Source of the DNA: an uncultured Lachnospiraceae bacterium | GTDB lineage: Bacteria > Bacillota > Clostridia > Lachnospirales > Lachnospiraceae | Assembly (NCBI GenBank): GCA_910585895.1 | Contig: CAJUHY010000004.1 | Span: forward strand, 1-64,000 | Length of the DNA: 64,000 bases | Direction of reading: 5' to 3' | In this document: positions 8,146 through 17,222 of the stretch, piece after piece | Position numbering within the stretch: the first letter of the stretch is position 1 | Layout of the letters: every line of letters starts with the position of its first letter | The notes under the pieces: generated by a model | Seen by the model: only the letters and a program-made list of their open reading frames with translations | Told to the model about the DNA's origin: nothing | The model's database searches: none | Made by a program: the position numbers and the translations under genes

Positions 8146-9141
8146 ATGTCGACAGATATAGGAATCGATTTAGGAACAGCGAGCATCCTTGTATATATAA
8201 AAGGAAAAGGCGTTGTATTAAAGGAGCCTTCCGTGGTAGCCTTTGACAGGGATACCAACAAGATTAAAGCTATCGGCGAAGAGGCAAGGTTAATGCTTGG
8301 AAGAACGCCTGGAAACATTGTTGCGGTAAGACCTTTGCGTCAAGGGGTTATTTCTGACTACACAGTGACCGAAAAAATGTTAAGATACTTTATTCAGAAA
8401 GCCCTTGGCAAGAAAAGCTTCCGCAAACCTCGCATCAGTGTGTGTGTGCCCAGCGGCGTCACCGAGGTAGAGAAGAAAGCAGTAGAGGATGCTACCTACC
8501 AGGCAGGCGCAAGAGAGGTCTCCATCATTGAAGAGCCTATCGCTGCAGCAATCGGTGCAGGTGTAGATATCGCGAAACCCTGCGGCAATATGATTGTGGA
8601 TATCGGCGGCGGCACGGCGGACATTGCAGTGATTTCTCTGGGAGGTACAGTGGTAAGTACTTCCATTAAGATAGCAGGGGATGATTTTGACGAGGCAATT
8701 GTCCGATATATGAGAAAGAAGCATAATCTTCTGATAGGTGAGAGGACCGCGGAAGATATTAAGATTAAAATTGGCACCTGCTTCCCACTTGCACAGAATG
8801 ATACCATGGATGTGAGGGGGCGTAATCTGGTGACCGGGCTGCCCAAGACGGTATCTGTATCTTCCGAGGAGACAGAGGAAGCGCTGCGTGAGGCCACATT
8901 GCAGATAGTGGAAGCTGTGCATAGCGTATTGGAGAAGACTCCGCCGGAACTTGCGGCTGATGTTGCAGACCGGGGAATTATCCTCACAGGCGGCGGCTCT
9001 CTGCTGCGCGGACTTGAAGAGCTCATTGAGGATAAAACTGGCATCAATACGATGACAGCGGAGGAACCGATGACCTGTGTCGCTATCGGCACGGGCAGAT
9101 ATGTGGAGTCCTTATCAGGGACAGTCAGGAAGGAAGAGTAA
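8146..9141 (+). CDS. mbl: MreB-family actin homologue, Mbl-like
   Basis: This bacterial actin forms membrane-associated filaments that guide cell-wall elongation. The 331-aa protein has the actin-ATPase phosphate motifs GIDLGTAS (near residue 5) and the phosphate-2 region IVDIGGGTADIAVISLGG, plus the adenosine-binding ILTGGGSLLRGL near the C-terminus. I start at ATG 8146 (MSTDIGIDLGT), which has AAGGGGA upstream. An in-frame ATG at 8113 would add 11 non-conserved residues. The call of Mbl over MreB rests on context: in B. subtilis mbl is directly followed by flhO and flhP, and here the two flagellar genes also follow. Confidence 0.92.
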   Translation: MSTDIGIDLGTASILVYIKGKGVVLKEPSVVAFDRDTNKIKAIGEEARLMLGRTPGNIVAVRPLRQGVISDYTVTEKMLRYFIQKALGKKSFRKPRISVCVPSGVTEVEKKAVEDATYQAGAREVSIIEEPIAAAIGAGVDIAKPCGNMIVDIGGGTADIAVISLGGTVVSTSIKIAGDDFDEAIVRYMRKKHNLLIGERTAEDIKIKIGTCFPLAQNDTMDVRGRNLVTGLPKTVSVSSEETEEALREATLQIVEAVHSVLEKTPPELAADVADRGIILTGGGSLLRGLEELIEDKTGINTMTAEEPMTCVAIGTGRYVESLSGTVRKEE

Positions 9142-9227
9142 TTTTTGGCGCAATACACTGTGTGGCGCGCAGGCAGTCAGGGCTAGGATAGAGTAACAGA
9201 TAATCAGCATACAAAGGAGCAGAGATT

Positions 9228-10025
9228 ATGGTAAAAGGATTATATACGGCATATACCGGTATGATTAATCAGCAGAACCGCATGGACGTACTCACCAACA
9301 ATCTTGCCAATTCAGCAACCAACGGATTTAAGAAGGAAGGCGCTACTTCTCAGGCCTTTGACGAGATGCTGGCAATTAAGATTAAGGACACTTCAACCTA
9401 TAATCTGCCGAGGGGCATTGGGGATGTTTCCCTCGGAGTTAAGATTGGTGAATGCTATACCGATTACGGACAGGGTTCTTTTCGTGTGACAGATAACATT
9501 TACGATATGGCGATTGACGGAGATGGTTTCTTTGGCATTTCTTATACGAATAAGGCGGGAGAGACTTCTGTTAAATATACCAGAGACGGAGCTTTTACCG
9601 TGACCCGTGAAGGGTATCTGGTAACTAAGGACGGAGATTATGTGTTAAACCAGGCGGCAGCCCAGGCGGGCAACCCAGGGCAGGCTGGTTACATAAGGGT
9701 GGATCCTAACATACAACTGGTAGTAGATGACAACGGTAATCTTTATCAGAATAATCAGCAGGTGGGACAGATTGGCGTTGTTGATTTTGCAGATTATAAC
9801 TTCTTAGCTAAATATGGCGAGAATATGTATGACCTTGTGGAGGGAGGACAGGTGCAGAATTCCACGGCAAGGGTAGAACAGGGTACATTGGAGATGTCCA
9901 ATGTAAATGTTGTTTCTGAGATGGTGGAGATGATTAACATTTCCCGTGCATATGAGAGCAACCAGAAGATAATACAGACAATAGACAGTACACTTGAGAA
10001 AGCCGTAGTAATGGGCAAGGCATAG
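9228..10025 (+). CDS. Flagellar basal-body rod/hook protein, FlgF/FlhO-like
   Basis: This 265-aa protein belongs to the FlgE/F/G family of exported axial flagellar proteins. The N-terminal coiled segment has the family signature LTNNLANSATNGFKKE (about 24-39). The D1 body includes AIDGDGFF, and the C-terminal helix ends SRAYESNQKIIQTIDSTLEK, which packs with the N-terminal helix in the rod. There is no signal peptide, as expected for type III flagellar export. AAAGGAGCAG precedes the ATG. A paralogue follows after 17 bp and a FlgJ-type gene follows that. The position after mbl matches flhO of B. subtilis. Confidence 0.9.
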   Translation: MVKGLYTAYTGMINQQNRMDVLTNNLANSATNGFKKEGATSQAFDEMLAIKIKDTSTYNLPRGIGDVSLGVKIGECYTDYGQGSFRVTDNIYDMAIDGDGFFGISYTNKAGETSVKYTRDGAFTVTREGYLVTKDGDYVLNQAAAQAGNPGQAGYIRVDPNIQLVVDDNGNLYQNNQQVGQIGVVDFADYNFLAKYGENMYDLVEGGQVQNSTARVEQGTLEMSNVNVVSEMVEMINISRAYESNQKIIQTIDSTLEKAVVMGKA

Positions 10026-10042
10026 AAAGGAGTTGTTTTTAA

Positions 10043-10861
10043 ATGATGAGATCTTTGTGGTCGGCAGCATCCGGCATGATTTCACAGCAGACAGCGGTAG
10101 ATACGATTGCGAATAATCTGGCAAATGTCAACACCACTGGCTATAAGACAGAGAAGGCGGAGTTTAAATCTCTGCTGTACCAAACGTTACAGACGAGGAC
10201 TACCACGGCAAATGGGGAGCAGAAACCCATATCCGCACAGGTTGGTCTGGGAACCAGAGTGGCATCCATTACCTCCAATTTTGTACAGGGCTCGCATTTG
10301 GACAGCGAGAGCTATACGGCAATGGCAATTGACGGCGATGGGTTCTTTGCCGTAAGAGGTGCAGACGGCAATACATACTATACGAGAAATGGTGATTTTA
10401 AGCTGAGCGTGGGCAATGATGGGAATCTTACGCTGGTAACTTCCAATGGATACCCGGTTCTTGACACGAATGGCAACCCTATTGAAATCCCGGGCGGTGT
10501 GAACGCCAGCAAGATGGTTGTTGACCAGGATGGAGCGTTTGGCTATAAAGATGCTCAGAATAATTACGTTGCCCTCAACCAGTCAATTGGATTGTATCAG
10601 TTCAATAATCCGGCAGGGCTTGACAAATTGACAAATAGCCTTCTCGGCGTTACCGATGCTTCTGGGCAGCCGTTGAACGAGGCTACAACTCAGGGACTTA
10701 CATTGAGCGCTATACGTCAGGGTTATTTGGAAGGTTCCAATGTACAGGTGGCAGACGAGATGGTCAACCTGATTGTGGCACAGAGGGCATATGAGATGAA
10801 TTCCAAAGCAATTCAGACGTCAGATGATATGCTTGGTCAGGCAAACCAGCTCAAACGATAA
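10043..10861 (+). CDS. Flagellar rod protein, FlgG/FlhP-like
   Basis: This 272-aa distal-rod-type protein has the N-terminal signature IANNLANVNTTGYKTEKAEF, the central AIDGDGFFAV, and the C-terminal NLIVAQRAYEMNSKAIQTSD, which is the FlgG-type end. AAAGGAG lies before tandem ATG codons at 10043 and 10046; MRSLWSAASGM from the second is equally plausible. It is paralogous to the preceding gene, and the two would occupy adjacent positions in the rod. The main flagellar operon must lie elsewhere, because no export, motor or hook genes are in the window. Confidence 0.93.
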   Translation: MMRSLWSAASGMISQQTAVDTIANNLANVNTTGYKTEKAEFKSLLYQTLQTRTTTANGEQKPISAQVGLGTRVASITSNFVQGSHLDSESYTAMAIDGDGFFAVRGADGNTYYTRNGDFKLSVGNDGNLTLVTSNGYPVLDTNGNPIEIPGGVNASKMVVDQDGAFGYKDAQNNYVALNQSIGLYQFNNPAGLDKLTNSLLGVTDASGQPLNEATTQGLTLSAIRQGYLEGSNVQVADEMVNLIVAQRAYEMNSKAIQTSDDMLGQANQLKR

Positions 10862-10883
10862 TTGACAGAGAGGGGGAAATATT

Positions 10884-11237
10884 ATGAGTCTTACAATTGA
10901 CGGCTTGAATGCTTTGTATGATACCAACAGCACAATGACTGATAATTCCACCAGTAAGCTGGAGGAGACCTTGAACTCTGATTTGTCTAAAGCCACAGAA
11001 GATGAGCTGATGGATGTCTGTAAGGATTTTGAAGCATATTTTACAGAGCAGATGTTTAAGGCGATGCAGAAGATGATTCCTGAATCTGAGGAGGTTTCCT
11101 CCTACACCCGGCAGATTCAGGACTATTATAAGGAGCAGATGGTCCAGAGTTTTGCAGATCAGTCGGCAAACGGCGATGGATTGGGGATTGCGCAGATGCT
11201 TTATGAGCAGATGAAGCGCAATTACGGGCTGGAATAA
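10884..11237 (+). CDS. Rod-binding protein, FlgJ N-terminal-domain type
   Basis: This small (117 aa) acidic protein matches the rod-capping N-terminal domain of FlgJ: DVCKDFEAYFTEQMFKAMQK, then a helical tail with GLGIAQMLYEQMKRNYG. It lacks the C-terminal muramidase domain of proteobacterial FlgJ, which is normal in Firmicutes. It is expected to act at the growing rod tip in the periplasm-like space. AGAGGGGGAAA lies upstream of the ATG. It is the third gene of the flagellar block and stops 4 bp before recD2. Confidence 0.88.
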   Translation: MSLTIDGLNALYDTNSTMTDNSTSKLEETLNSDLSKATEDELMDVCKDFEAYFTEQMFKAMQKMIPESEEVSSYTRQIQDYYKEQMVQSFADQSANGDGLGIAQMLYEQMKRNYGLE

Positions 11238-11241
11238 AGAC

Positions 11242-13446
11242 GTGGAGACACTGAGCGGATATGTAGATCATATTGTATTCCAGAACAGCGATAACGGCTA
11301 TACAGTGTTGGATTTTGTGAGTGGGGATGAGGAGATTACCTGCGTGGGTATTTTCCATGGTGTTGGGGAAGGCGAGACGCTGGAACTGACAGGGGAATAC
11401 ACGAACCATCCTTCCTATGGCAGACAATTCAAGATGCAGTTCTTTCAGGTCAAATCACCGGAGGATATCTTATCCATTGAGCGATATCTGGGGTCCGGAG
11501 CTATCAAAGGAATCGGCGCGGCGCTGGCAGCAAGAATCGTCCGCAAATTTAAAGAAGATACGTTCCGTATTATGGAAGAGGAGCCCGAACGGCTTGCTGA
11601 GGTTAAAGGAATCAGCGAACGCAAGGCTATGGAGATTGCAGAACAGGTGGAAGGGAAACGCGAACTGCGGCAGGCGATGATATTCCTGCAGCAGTATGGC
11701 ATTTCTCAGGCGCTTTCCGTAAAGATTTATCAGACATACGGACAGGAACTTTATACAATATTAAAAGAGAACCCATACCGTCTGGCAGATGATATCCAGG
11801 GTGTGGGTTTTCGTATTGCTGACGAGATTGCCGGCAGGCTGGGAATTCACACTGATTCTGATTTCCGGGTGCGCAGCGGTATCCAATATACGCTGGTTCA
11901 GGCGGCAACGGAAGGACATACTTGTTTGCCTGAGCAAATTCTGACCCAGAGGGCGGGTGAACTTCTGGGACTTAGTGCGGAATACATAGAGAAGCATTAT
12001 ATGGACCTTGCCATAGAGAAGAAAGTGATGATTAAGGAGGCGGAGGGCGTACGGTTTCTCTATGCTGCAAAATATTATTATATGGAACTGAATACGGCTG
12101 CCATGCTGAGCAGGCTGGACCTTTCCTATGATGTGCCGGAAATTGAGATAAAAAGCCGAATCCGTGCAATTGAAAAGAGCACAGGGATGGAACTGGATGA
12201 ATTGCAGGCTAAGGCAGTCATAGAGGCAGTCTGCAACGGCACAGTGGTAATCACTGGCGGTCCGGGAACCGGAAAGACAACCACCATCAATACAATTATC
12301 CGTTATTTCGAGATGGAAGGGATGGACATTTTTCTGGCAGCGCCCACCGGACGTGCAGCAAAGCGCATGAGCGAGACCACGGGGGTTGAGGCAAAGACTA
12401 TTCACCGTATGCTGGAACTGAACGGCGGTGTGGAAGGTGAGGCAGGGTTTGAACGCAATGAGCAAAATCCTCTGGAGGCAGATGTTATTATCGTGGATGA
12501 GATGTCTATGGTGGATATTTCCCTGATGCATTCCCTGCTGAAAGCGGTAGTGAAAGGAACGCGGCTGGTGCTGGTGGGCGATGTCAATCAGCTGCCCAGC
12601 GTGGGACCGGGGAGTGTGCTGCGGGATATTATAGAATCGGAACGTTTTCATGTCGTCCGCCTGACCAAAATATTCCGCCAGGCGGCGCAGAGCGATATCG
12701 TTGTCAATGCCCATAAGATTAATCGTGGTGAGGAAGTGACGCTGGACAATAAGAGCATGGATTTCTTTTTTCTCAAACGGTATGACGCCAACGTGATAAT
12801 CAGTGTGGTCATTCAGCTGATTCAGCAGAAGCTGCCGAAGTTTGTGGAGGCAGAACCATTTGATATTCAGGTGCTGACACCCATGCGCAAAGGGCTTTTA
12901 GGCGTAGAGCGTCTGAATAACATTTTACAGAGGTATCTGAACCCGCCGGATGAGGGCAAGAAAGAAAAGGAGCATGGCGATATGGTTTTCCGTGAGGGGG
13001 ACAAGGTCATGCAGGTGAAAAATAACTATCAGCTGGAGTGGGAAATCCGCAGCCGCTATGGACTGGCAATTGATAAGGGGATGGGCGTGTTCAACGGCGA
13101 TATGGGCAAAATCCGCAGCATAGACGATTATCAGGAGATTGTAACTGTGGAATTTGAAGAGAGCAGACTGGTGGATTATGCGTTTAAACAGTTGGATGAA
13201 TTGGAACTGGCATACGCCATCACTATCCATAAATCCCAGGGAAGTGAATATCCGGCAGTGGTGATACCGCTGCTGACAGGTCCCAGGATGCTGATGAACC
13301 GCAATCTTCTTTATACGGCGGTTACCCGGGCAAAAAGGTGCGTGACGCTGGTGGGCAATGACCGGACGTTTGGGGAAATGATTGGCAACGTCAGCGAACA
13401 GAAACGATATACCGGGCTGAAAAACCGTCTGCAGGAAAACCAGTAA
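11242..13446 (+). CDS. recD2: RecD2-type ATP-dependent DNA helicase
   Basis: This is a superfamily 1B 5'-3' helicase of the RecD2 (YrrC) type, which acts without RecBC in genome maintenance. The 734-aa length is typical. An N-terminal OB-like and helix-hairpin-helix region covers about 1-200. The helicase core has Walker A GGPGTGKT (about 339-346), VDEMSMVD (motif II), GDVNQLPSVGPG (motif III) and a C-terminal UvrD-like part with TIHKSQGSEYP and LYTAVTRAK. It begins with GTG 4 bp after flgJ, without a strong Shine-Dalgarno site, which suggests translational coupling. Confidence 0.95.
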   Translation: METLSGYVDHIVFQNSDNGYTVLDFVSGDEEITCVGIFHGVGEGETLELTGEYTNHPSYGRQFKMQFFQVKSPEDILSIERYLGSGAIKGIGAALAARIVRKFKEDTFRIMEEEPERLAEVKGISERKAMEIAEQVEGKRELRQAMIFLQQYGISQALSVKIYQTYGQELYTILKENPYRLADDIQGVGFRIADEIAGRLGIHTDSDFRVRSGIQYTLVQAATEGHTCLPEQILTQRAGELLGLSAEYIEKHYMDLAIEKKVMIKEAEGVRFLYAAKYYYMELNTAAMLSRLDLSYDVPEIEIKSRIRAIEKSTGMELDELQAKAVIEAVCNGTVVITGGPGTGKTTTINTIIRYFEMEGMDIFLAAPTGRAAKRMSETTGVEAKTIHRMLELNGGVEGEAGFERNEQNPLEADVIIVDEMSMVDISLMHSLLKAVVKGTRLVLVGDVNQLPSVGPGSVLRDIIESERFHVVRLTKIFRQAAQSDIVVNAHKINRGEEVTLDNKSMDFFFLKRYDANVIISVVIQLIQQKLPKFVEAEPFDIQVLTPMRKGLLGVERLNNILQRYLNPPDEGKKEKEHGDMVFREGDKVMQVKNNYQLEWEIRSRYGLAIDKGMGVFNGDMGKIRSIDDYQEIVTVEFEESRLVDYAFKQLDELELAYAITIHKSQGSEYPAVVIPLLTGPRMLMNRNLLYTAVTRAKRCVTLVGNDRTFGEMIGNVSEQKRYTGLKNRLQENQ

Positions 13447-13524
13447 TGTTTTCATATATAGAATGTGGCTGCGGGTGAACAGCAAAGCCTTAAGCATGTT
13501 AATGAAATCTTTAGAAAATATTGG

Positions 13525-13553
13525 TGGAAACAGAGATATGTCTATGTTAGAAT
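13525..13553 (+). promoter_or_regulatory. Putative promoter for comFC
   Basis: TGGAAA (13525-13530), 17-nt spacer, TAGAAT (13548-13553). It lies in the 129-bp gap after recD2 and would start transcription only about 15-30 nt before the comFC start. The -10 is good and the -35 moderate (four of six). Confidence 0.5.
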
Positions 13554-13587
13554 GATAGCAGCTTGAGAGATATTTTTGGAAAATTAC

Positions 13588-14325
13588 ATGAAATTTTATC
13601 ACCGGCATTTGATGAATCTTTTGTTTCCGCCGCGTTGTCCATTTTGTGACAGGGTCATGTTTTCATCTGTATTTCTGCCGCCGGAATTTGTCTGCGCAGC
13701 GTGCAGAAGGAAGGCGGAATACGTAAGGGAACCGGTTTGTAAGAAGTGCGGAAAGCCCCTGGATGATGAGCAGCAGGAATATTGCTATGACTGCATACAT
13801 CACAGACATGAATTTGTGCAGGGCAAAGCGCTCTGGGTTTACCGGGGCTCGGCAAAGAAGTCTGTTTACCGCTTCAAGTACCATGGGCGGCAGGAATATG
13901 CACGGTTTTATGCCGCAGAACTGGTGGAGGCATATGGCGGCTGGATAAAACGCTGCGGGATTGAGGCGTTGGTTCCTATTCCGTTGTTCCGAAGAAGACA
14001 GCGGCAGCGGGGATTTAACCAGGCGGAGCGTATTGCCAGAGAGGTCGGCAGGCGGATGGATATACCTGTGTATGGGAAATTACTGGTCCGTGTGCGTGAT
14101 ACAAGGGCGCAGAAAGAATTAAATGATGAAGAACGTAAAATTAATTTGAAAAAGGCTTTTAAAACATCGTCAAATAAGGTACAATTAAATCATATATTAC
14201 TTATTGATGATATATATACAACAGGAAGTACGATGAACGAAGCGGCAGTCGAACTTAAGCGTTCAGGCGTGGGAGAAGTTTACTGTTTGAGTCTTTGCAT
14301 CGGAAGAGGCTATCAGGAGGAATAA
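13588..14325 (+). CDS. comFC: ComF-family phosphoribosyltransferase-like protein
   Basis: ComFC proteins take part in natural transformation and pair with the ComFA helicase, which is not in this window. The 245-aa protein has two N-terminal zinc-binding pairs (CPFCD, CAACR, CKKCG, CYDC) and a C-terminal type I phosphoribosyltransferase domain with the PRPP loop LLIDDIYTTGST. The start is uncertain: ATG 13588 gives the usual MKFYHRHLMNLLFPPRC beginning, while an in-frame TTG at 13576 with GAGAGA upstream would add four residues. It is followed after 4 bp by a YvyF-like gene, the order of the B. subtilis comF-yvyF region. Confidence 0.88.
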   Translation: MKFYHRHLMNLLFPPRCPFCDRVMFSSVFLPPEFVCAACRRKAEYVREPVCKKCGKPLDDEQQEYCYDCIHHRHEFVQGKALWVYRGSAKKSVYRFKYHGRQEYARFYAAELVEAYGGWIKRCGIEALVPIPLFRRRQRQRGFNQAERIAREVGRRMDIPVYGKLLVRVRDTRAQKELNDEERKINLKKAFKTSSNKVQLNHILLIDDIYTTGSTMNEAAVELKRSGVGEVYCLSLCIGRGYQEE

Positions 14326-14329
14326 GGAT

Positions 14330-14740
14330 ATGGAAGTTAGAAATTGCAAGGGCTGTGGAAGGCTTTTTAATTATCTGCAGGGTCCGCCATTGTGTCCGGG
14401 CTGCATTGGAAATCTTGAAGAAAAATTTCAACAGGTAAAGGCATTTTTGAGGGAAAACCCTAATGCTCCCCTTGGTGTCGTGTCGGAAGAGAATGATGTA
14501 TCTGCAAAGCAGATTCGGCAGTGGGTTCGGGAAGAGCGCCTTACTTTCACAGAAGAATCCCAGATTACCTTGGAGTGCGAGGGATGTGGGGCCAGTATAT
14601 TAACGGGAAGATACTGCAGTAAATGTAAGAATGGTCTTATCAGTGATTTGAACGGCGCAGTTAAACGACCTCAGGCAACGCTTATACAGCAGCCACAGAA
14701 AGGGTCGGAGAAGGACCGTATGAGATTTTTAGAGAAATAA
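14330..14740 (+). CDS. YvyF-like flagellar-operon zinc-ribbon protein
   Basis: This 136-aa protein has an N-terminal CxxC pair (CKGCGRLF) followed by CPGC. A central helix-turn-helix-like segment (VSAKQIRQWVREERL) follows, then a second zinc ribbon (CEGCGA, YCSKCK). This is the arrangement of the YvyF/TIGR03826 family, which in Bacillus lies between comFC and flgM. Its role is not established; association with flagellar expression is known only by position. No flgM follows here, and two membrane proteins take its place. Confidence 0.78.
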   Translation: MEVRNCKGCGRLFNYLQGPPLCPGCIGNLEEKFQQVKAFLRENPNAPLGVVSEENDVSAKQIRQWVREERLTFTEESQITLECEGCGASILTGRYCSKCKNGLISDLNGAVKRPQATLIQQPQKGSEKDRMRFLEK

Positions 14741-14779
14741 GATTGTATGCAGATGTTGAACATCAGATAGATTGAGAGG

Positions 14780-14804
14780 CCTTGGAAAGATGTAATTTTC
14801 AAGG
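14780..14804. other. Hairpin between the YvyF-like gene and the next transcription unit
   Basis: CCTTGGAAA (14780-14788) pairs with TTTTCAAGG (14796-14804) over a 7-nt loop, with one G-T wobble. Only TTT follows, so it is at best a weak terminator. The remainder of the 137-bp gap shows no clear promoter. Confidence 0.35.
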
Positions 14805-14877
14805 TTTCGTCTGCTGTTATAGATGAAGCTGGATTTGTCTGTTATCTATAAAGTGGAAGCAACAAAGGCGGTTAATT

Positions 14878-15291
14878 ATGCTCAGTGAAGAACGTATTCG
14901 TCTGATGACGAAGATGGCCTCCTATGAAGAGGGAGAGGGAAAAGAATATATGCCCATCAAGCAGTATTACCGAAAAGACTATGTGACGTTGGGGATGCTT
15001 AAGACATTTATCACTTCCAGCATAGCTTTTGGGATTCTGTTTTTGTGCTGGATTCTCTATGAGATGGAAAATATTACAGAGATTCTGGCAGGCAGGGACC
15101 TGGCGGAGCTGGGAGCTTTTGTGCTGGCCATCTACATTGGCTTTGTTGCAGTCTATCAGGTGATAGCCCTGTTGGTGTATAACAGGCGTTATACCAGGGC
15201 AACTTTGAGTATCAAAGAGTACCATTCTTTGATGAAAAAGGTGCAGAGGCTTCAGGAGAAAGAAGAGAGGTCACTGCCCTTGGAGGAGTGA
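14878..15291 (+). CDS. Small membrane protein of unknown function
   Basis: This 137-aa protein has two predicted membrane helices (about 42-62 and 80-105). They are flanked by a charged N-terminus (SYEEGEGKEYMPIKQYYRKDY) and a basic, then acidic, cytoplasmic-looking tail (LMKKVQRLQEKEERSLPLEE). I do not recognise a family. The stop is 3 bp before the ATG of another membrane protein, so the two are co-expressed, and both precede cdaA. A role linked to the c-di-AMP/cell-wall operon is only a guess from position. Confidence 0.75.
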   Translation: MLSEERIRLMTKMASYEEGEGKEYMPIKQYYRKDYVTLGMLKTFITSSIAFGILFLCWILYEMENITEILAGRDLAELGAFVLAIYIGFVAVYQVIALLVYNRRYTRATLSIKEYHSLMKKVQRLQEKEERSLPLEE

Positions 15292-15293
15292 AA

Positions 15294-16283
15294 ATGATAG
15301 GTTTGTTGGAGATAAGAGAAAGACTGCGGAATTTCTATGGGAGATACGAGGTATATGTCACAGCGGGCATCAAGTTCCTGCTGGGATTGCTGGTATTTTT
15401 CCTTATCAATGGTCAGTTGGGTTACAGGGAACAACTGAACCATCCTGCAGTGGCGCTGATACTGGCATTGATTTGTTCGTTCATGCCTGTGAATATTATG
15501 GTGGCAGCAGCGTGTGCCTTGATTTTATTGCATTTGTCATCATTGTCGCTGGAGGTTTGTGCAATCGGGCTGTGTTTGATGTTGCTGCTATTTTTTATGT
15601 ATGGTAAATTTGCGCCCAAACATGGCTATGCGGCAATTCTGACCCCTGTTTTATGCTTCTTTAAAATACCCCAGGTGATGCCGGTATCCATAGGTCTGCT
15701 CAGTAAACCGTCGGCATATCTGTCAGTGGTCAGCGGGGCAATGGTATTTTATTATCTGGAAAGCGTGAAAGTGAACATCGCTAATTTTACCTCCATGGAA
15801 GAGGCAGAAGGAACAGCTAAGTTTACGGCGGCGTTGAAGGCGCTGACCGGAAATAGAGAAATGTTTATGGTGATTGCAGCATTTTTTGTCACTTCCCTAA
15901 TCGTGTATGTGATACGAAGGCAGTCCATGAATTTTGCCTGGCGGATAGGGTTGATTGTAGGGAATCTGGTTCAGATGGTTTTTCTTCTGGTGGGATATGT
16001 CGTACTGGGGCTGCCTGAGAAGATTTCGTGGGTGCTGATTGGTACAGCTGTTTCCGCAGCAGTATGCTTTATTTTGGAATTCTTTTTCTATAATCTGGAT
16101 TATTCCAGGATTGAGCGGGTACAATTTGAAGATGATGAATATTATTATTTTGTGAAAGCCGTTCCCAAGGTTTATCTTGCCAGAAAGGATAAGCGGGTAA
16201 AGCGCATTACCCCCAAAAAGACAACTATCAATAGGAGAGCGCTGGCGGAGGAACTGGATATTGATCGGGATATTATGCACTAA
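15294..16283 (+). CDS. Polytopic membrane protein of unknown function
   Basis: This 329-aa protein has eight or nine hydrophobic helices and a soluble C-terminal tail of about 60 residues (FEDDEYYYFVKAVPKVYLARKD and a basic stretch KRVKRITPKK). The preferred start is ATG 15294, with GGAGGAG 5 nt upstream; a GTG at 15288 overlaps both the previous stop and that ribosome-binding site. No transporter or enzyme motif is recognised. It lies 33 bp before cdaA and is likely in the same transcription unit, so a link to c-di-AMP signalling or envelope homeostasis is plausible but unproven. Confidence 0.75.
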   Translation: MIGLLEIRERLRNFYGRYEVYVTAGIKFLLGLLVFFLINGQLGYREQLNHPAVALILALICSFMPVNIMVAAACALILLHLSSLSLEVCAIGLCLMLLLFFMYGKFAPKHGYAAILTPVLCFFKIPQVMPVSIGLLSKPSAYLSVVSGAMVFYYLESVKVNIANFTSMEEAEGTAKFTAALKALTGNREMFMVIAAFFVTSLIVYVIRRQSMNFAWRIGLIVGNLVQMVFLLVGYVVLGLPEKISWVLIGTAVSAAVCFILEFFFYNLDYSRIERVQFEDDEYYYFVKAVPKVYLARKDKRVKRITPKKTTINRRALAEELDIDRDIMH

Positions 16284-16316
16284 TAGAATACTAAAATTAT
16301 AGAAAGGAATGAAATT

Positions 16317-17222
16317 ATGATACAGGAATTGTTCGCATTCATAAATTCTTTTGCGTCCAAATATCTGTTCTGGATAGAAATGCCTCAGATTACTAAAATC
16401 GATATTGCGGAAATTATTATCCTTTCATTTCTGCTCTATAATATTTTAGTATGGATTAAAAAGACCAGGGCATGGAACTTATTAAAAGGAATTATCGTTG
16501 TGGCTCTTTTTATTCTGGTTGTGGCAATGTTCCAGATGAATACAATATTATGGATTGTCGGCAAGACAATCAATGTGGCTGTCATTGCGATTGCGGTTGT
16601 ATTTCAGCCGGAATTGCGGCGCGCACTGGAACAGCTGGGGCAGAGGAATTTCATCACATCCCTGTTTTCTTTTGATTCGCAGAAGAATCAGGAGAGATTC
16701 AGCGAGCGGGTTGTGGGGGAGTTGGTAAAAGCAACTTATGAGATGGCCAAGGTTAAGACCGGGGCATTGATTGTGATAGAACAGGATGTCGTGCTGAGTG
16801 AGTACGAGAGAACTGGTATTGCGCTGGATTCTCTGGTATCCAATCAGCTTTTGATTAATATTTTTGAGCATAATACGCCATTGCATGATGGTGCTATTAT
16901 TGTACGTGGGGATAGGGTAGTGTCTGCGACCTGCTATTTGCCGCTCTCAGACAATATGGAGCTGAGCAAAGAACTGGGGACCCGCCATCGTGCAGCCGTG
17001 GGAATCAGTGAAGTATGTGATGCGCTGACAATTGTAGTGTCTGAGGAAACTGGCAATGTGTCGATTGCCATTGGCGGCGAGTTATACCGTAATGTCGATG
17101 CAGAGTACCTGAAAGGCAAGTTGAATTTTATCCGCAAAGGCTCTATGGACGTAAGCAGATTCAAAATATGGAAAAGGAGGATGAAACATGTTTCGAAGAA
17201 TGATGAAACACCTGACAAATAA
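16317..17222 (+). CDS. cdaA: Diadenylate cyclase CdaA
   Basis: CdaA makes the second messenger c-di-AMP from two ATP at the membrane. The 301-aa protein has three N-terminal membrane helices (about 25-100) and a DisA_N catalytic domain with both signature motifs: D191-G-A in HDGAIIV and R223-H-R in TRHRAAVGISE. AGAAAGGAATG precedes the ATG. Its 3' end overlaps cdaR by 35 nt, and glmM follows, the conserved cdaA-cdaR-glmM operon of Firmicutes. Confidence 0.97.
   Translation: MIQELFAFINSFASKYLFWIEMPQITKIDIAEIIILSFLLYNILVWIKKTRAWNLLKGIIVVALFILVVAMFQMNTILWIVGKTINVAVIAIAVVFQPELRRALEQLGQRNFITSLFSFDSQKNQERFSERVVGELVKATYEMAKVKTGALIVIEQDVVLSEYERTGIALDSLVSNQLLINIFEHNTPLHDGAIIVRGDRVVSATCYLPLSDNMELSKELGTRHRAAVGISEVCDALTIVVSEETGNVSIAIGGELYRNVDAEYLKGKLNFIRKGSMDVSRFKIWKRRMKHVSKNDETPDK

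Noticed and set aside
11242..13446. recD2 as RecD of a RecBCD complex
   Set aside because: No recB or recC is nearby, and the N-terminal extension and length fit the stand-alone RecD2 type of Firmicutes.
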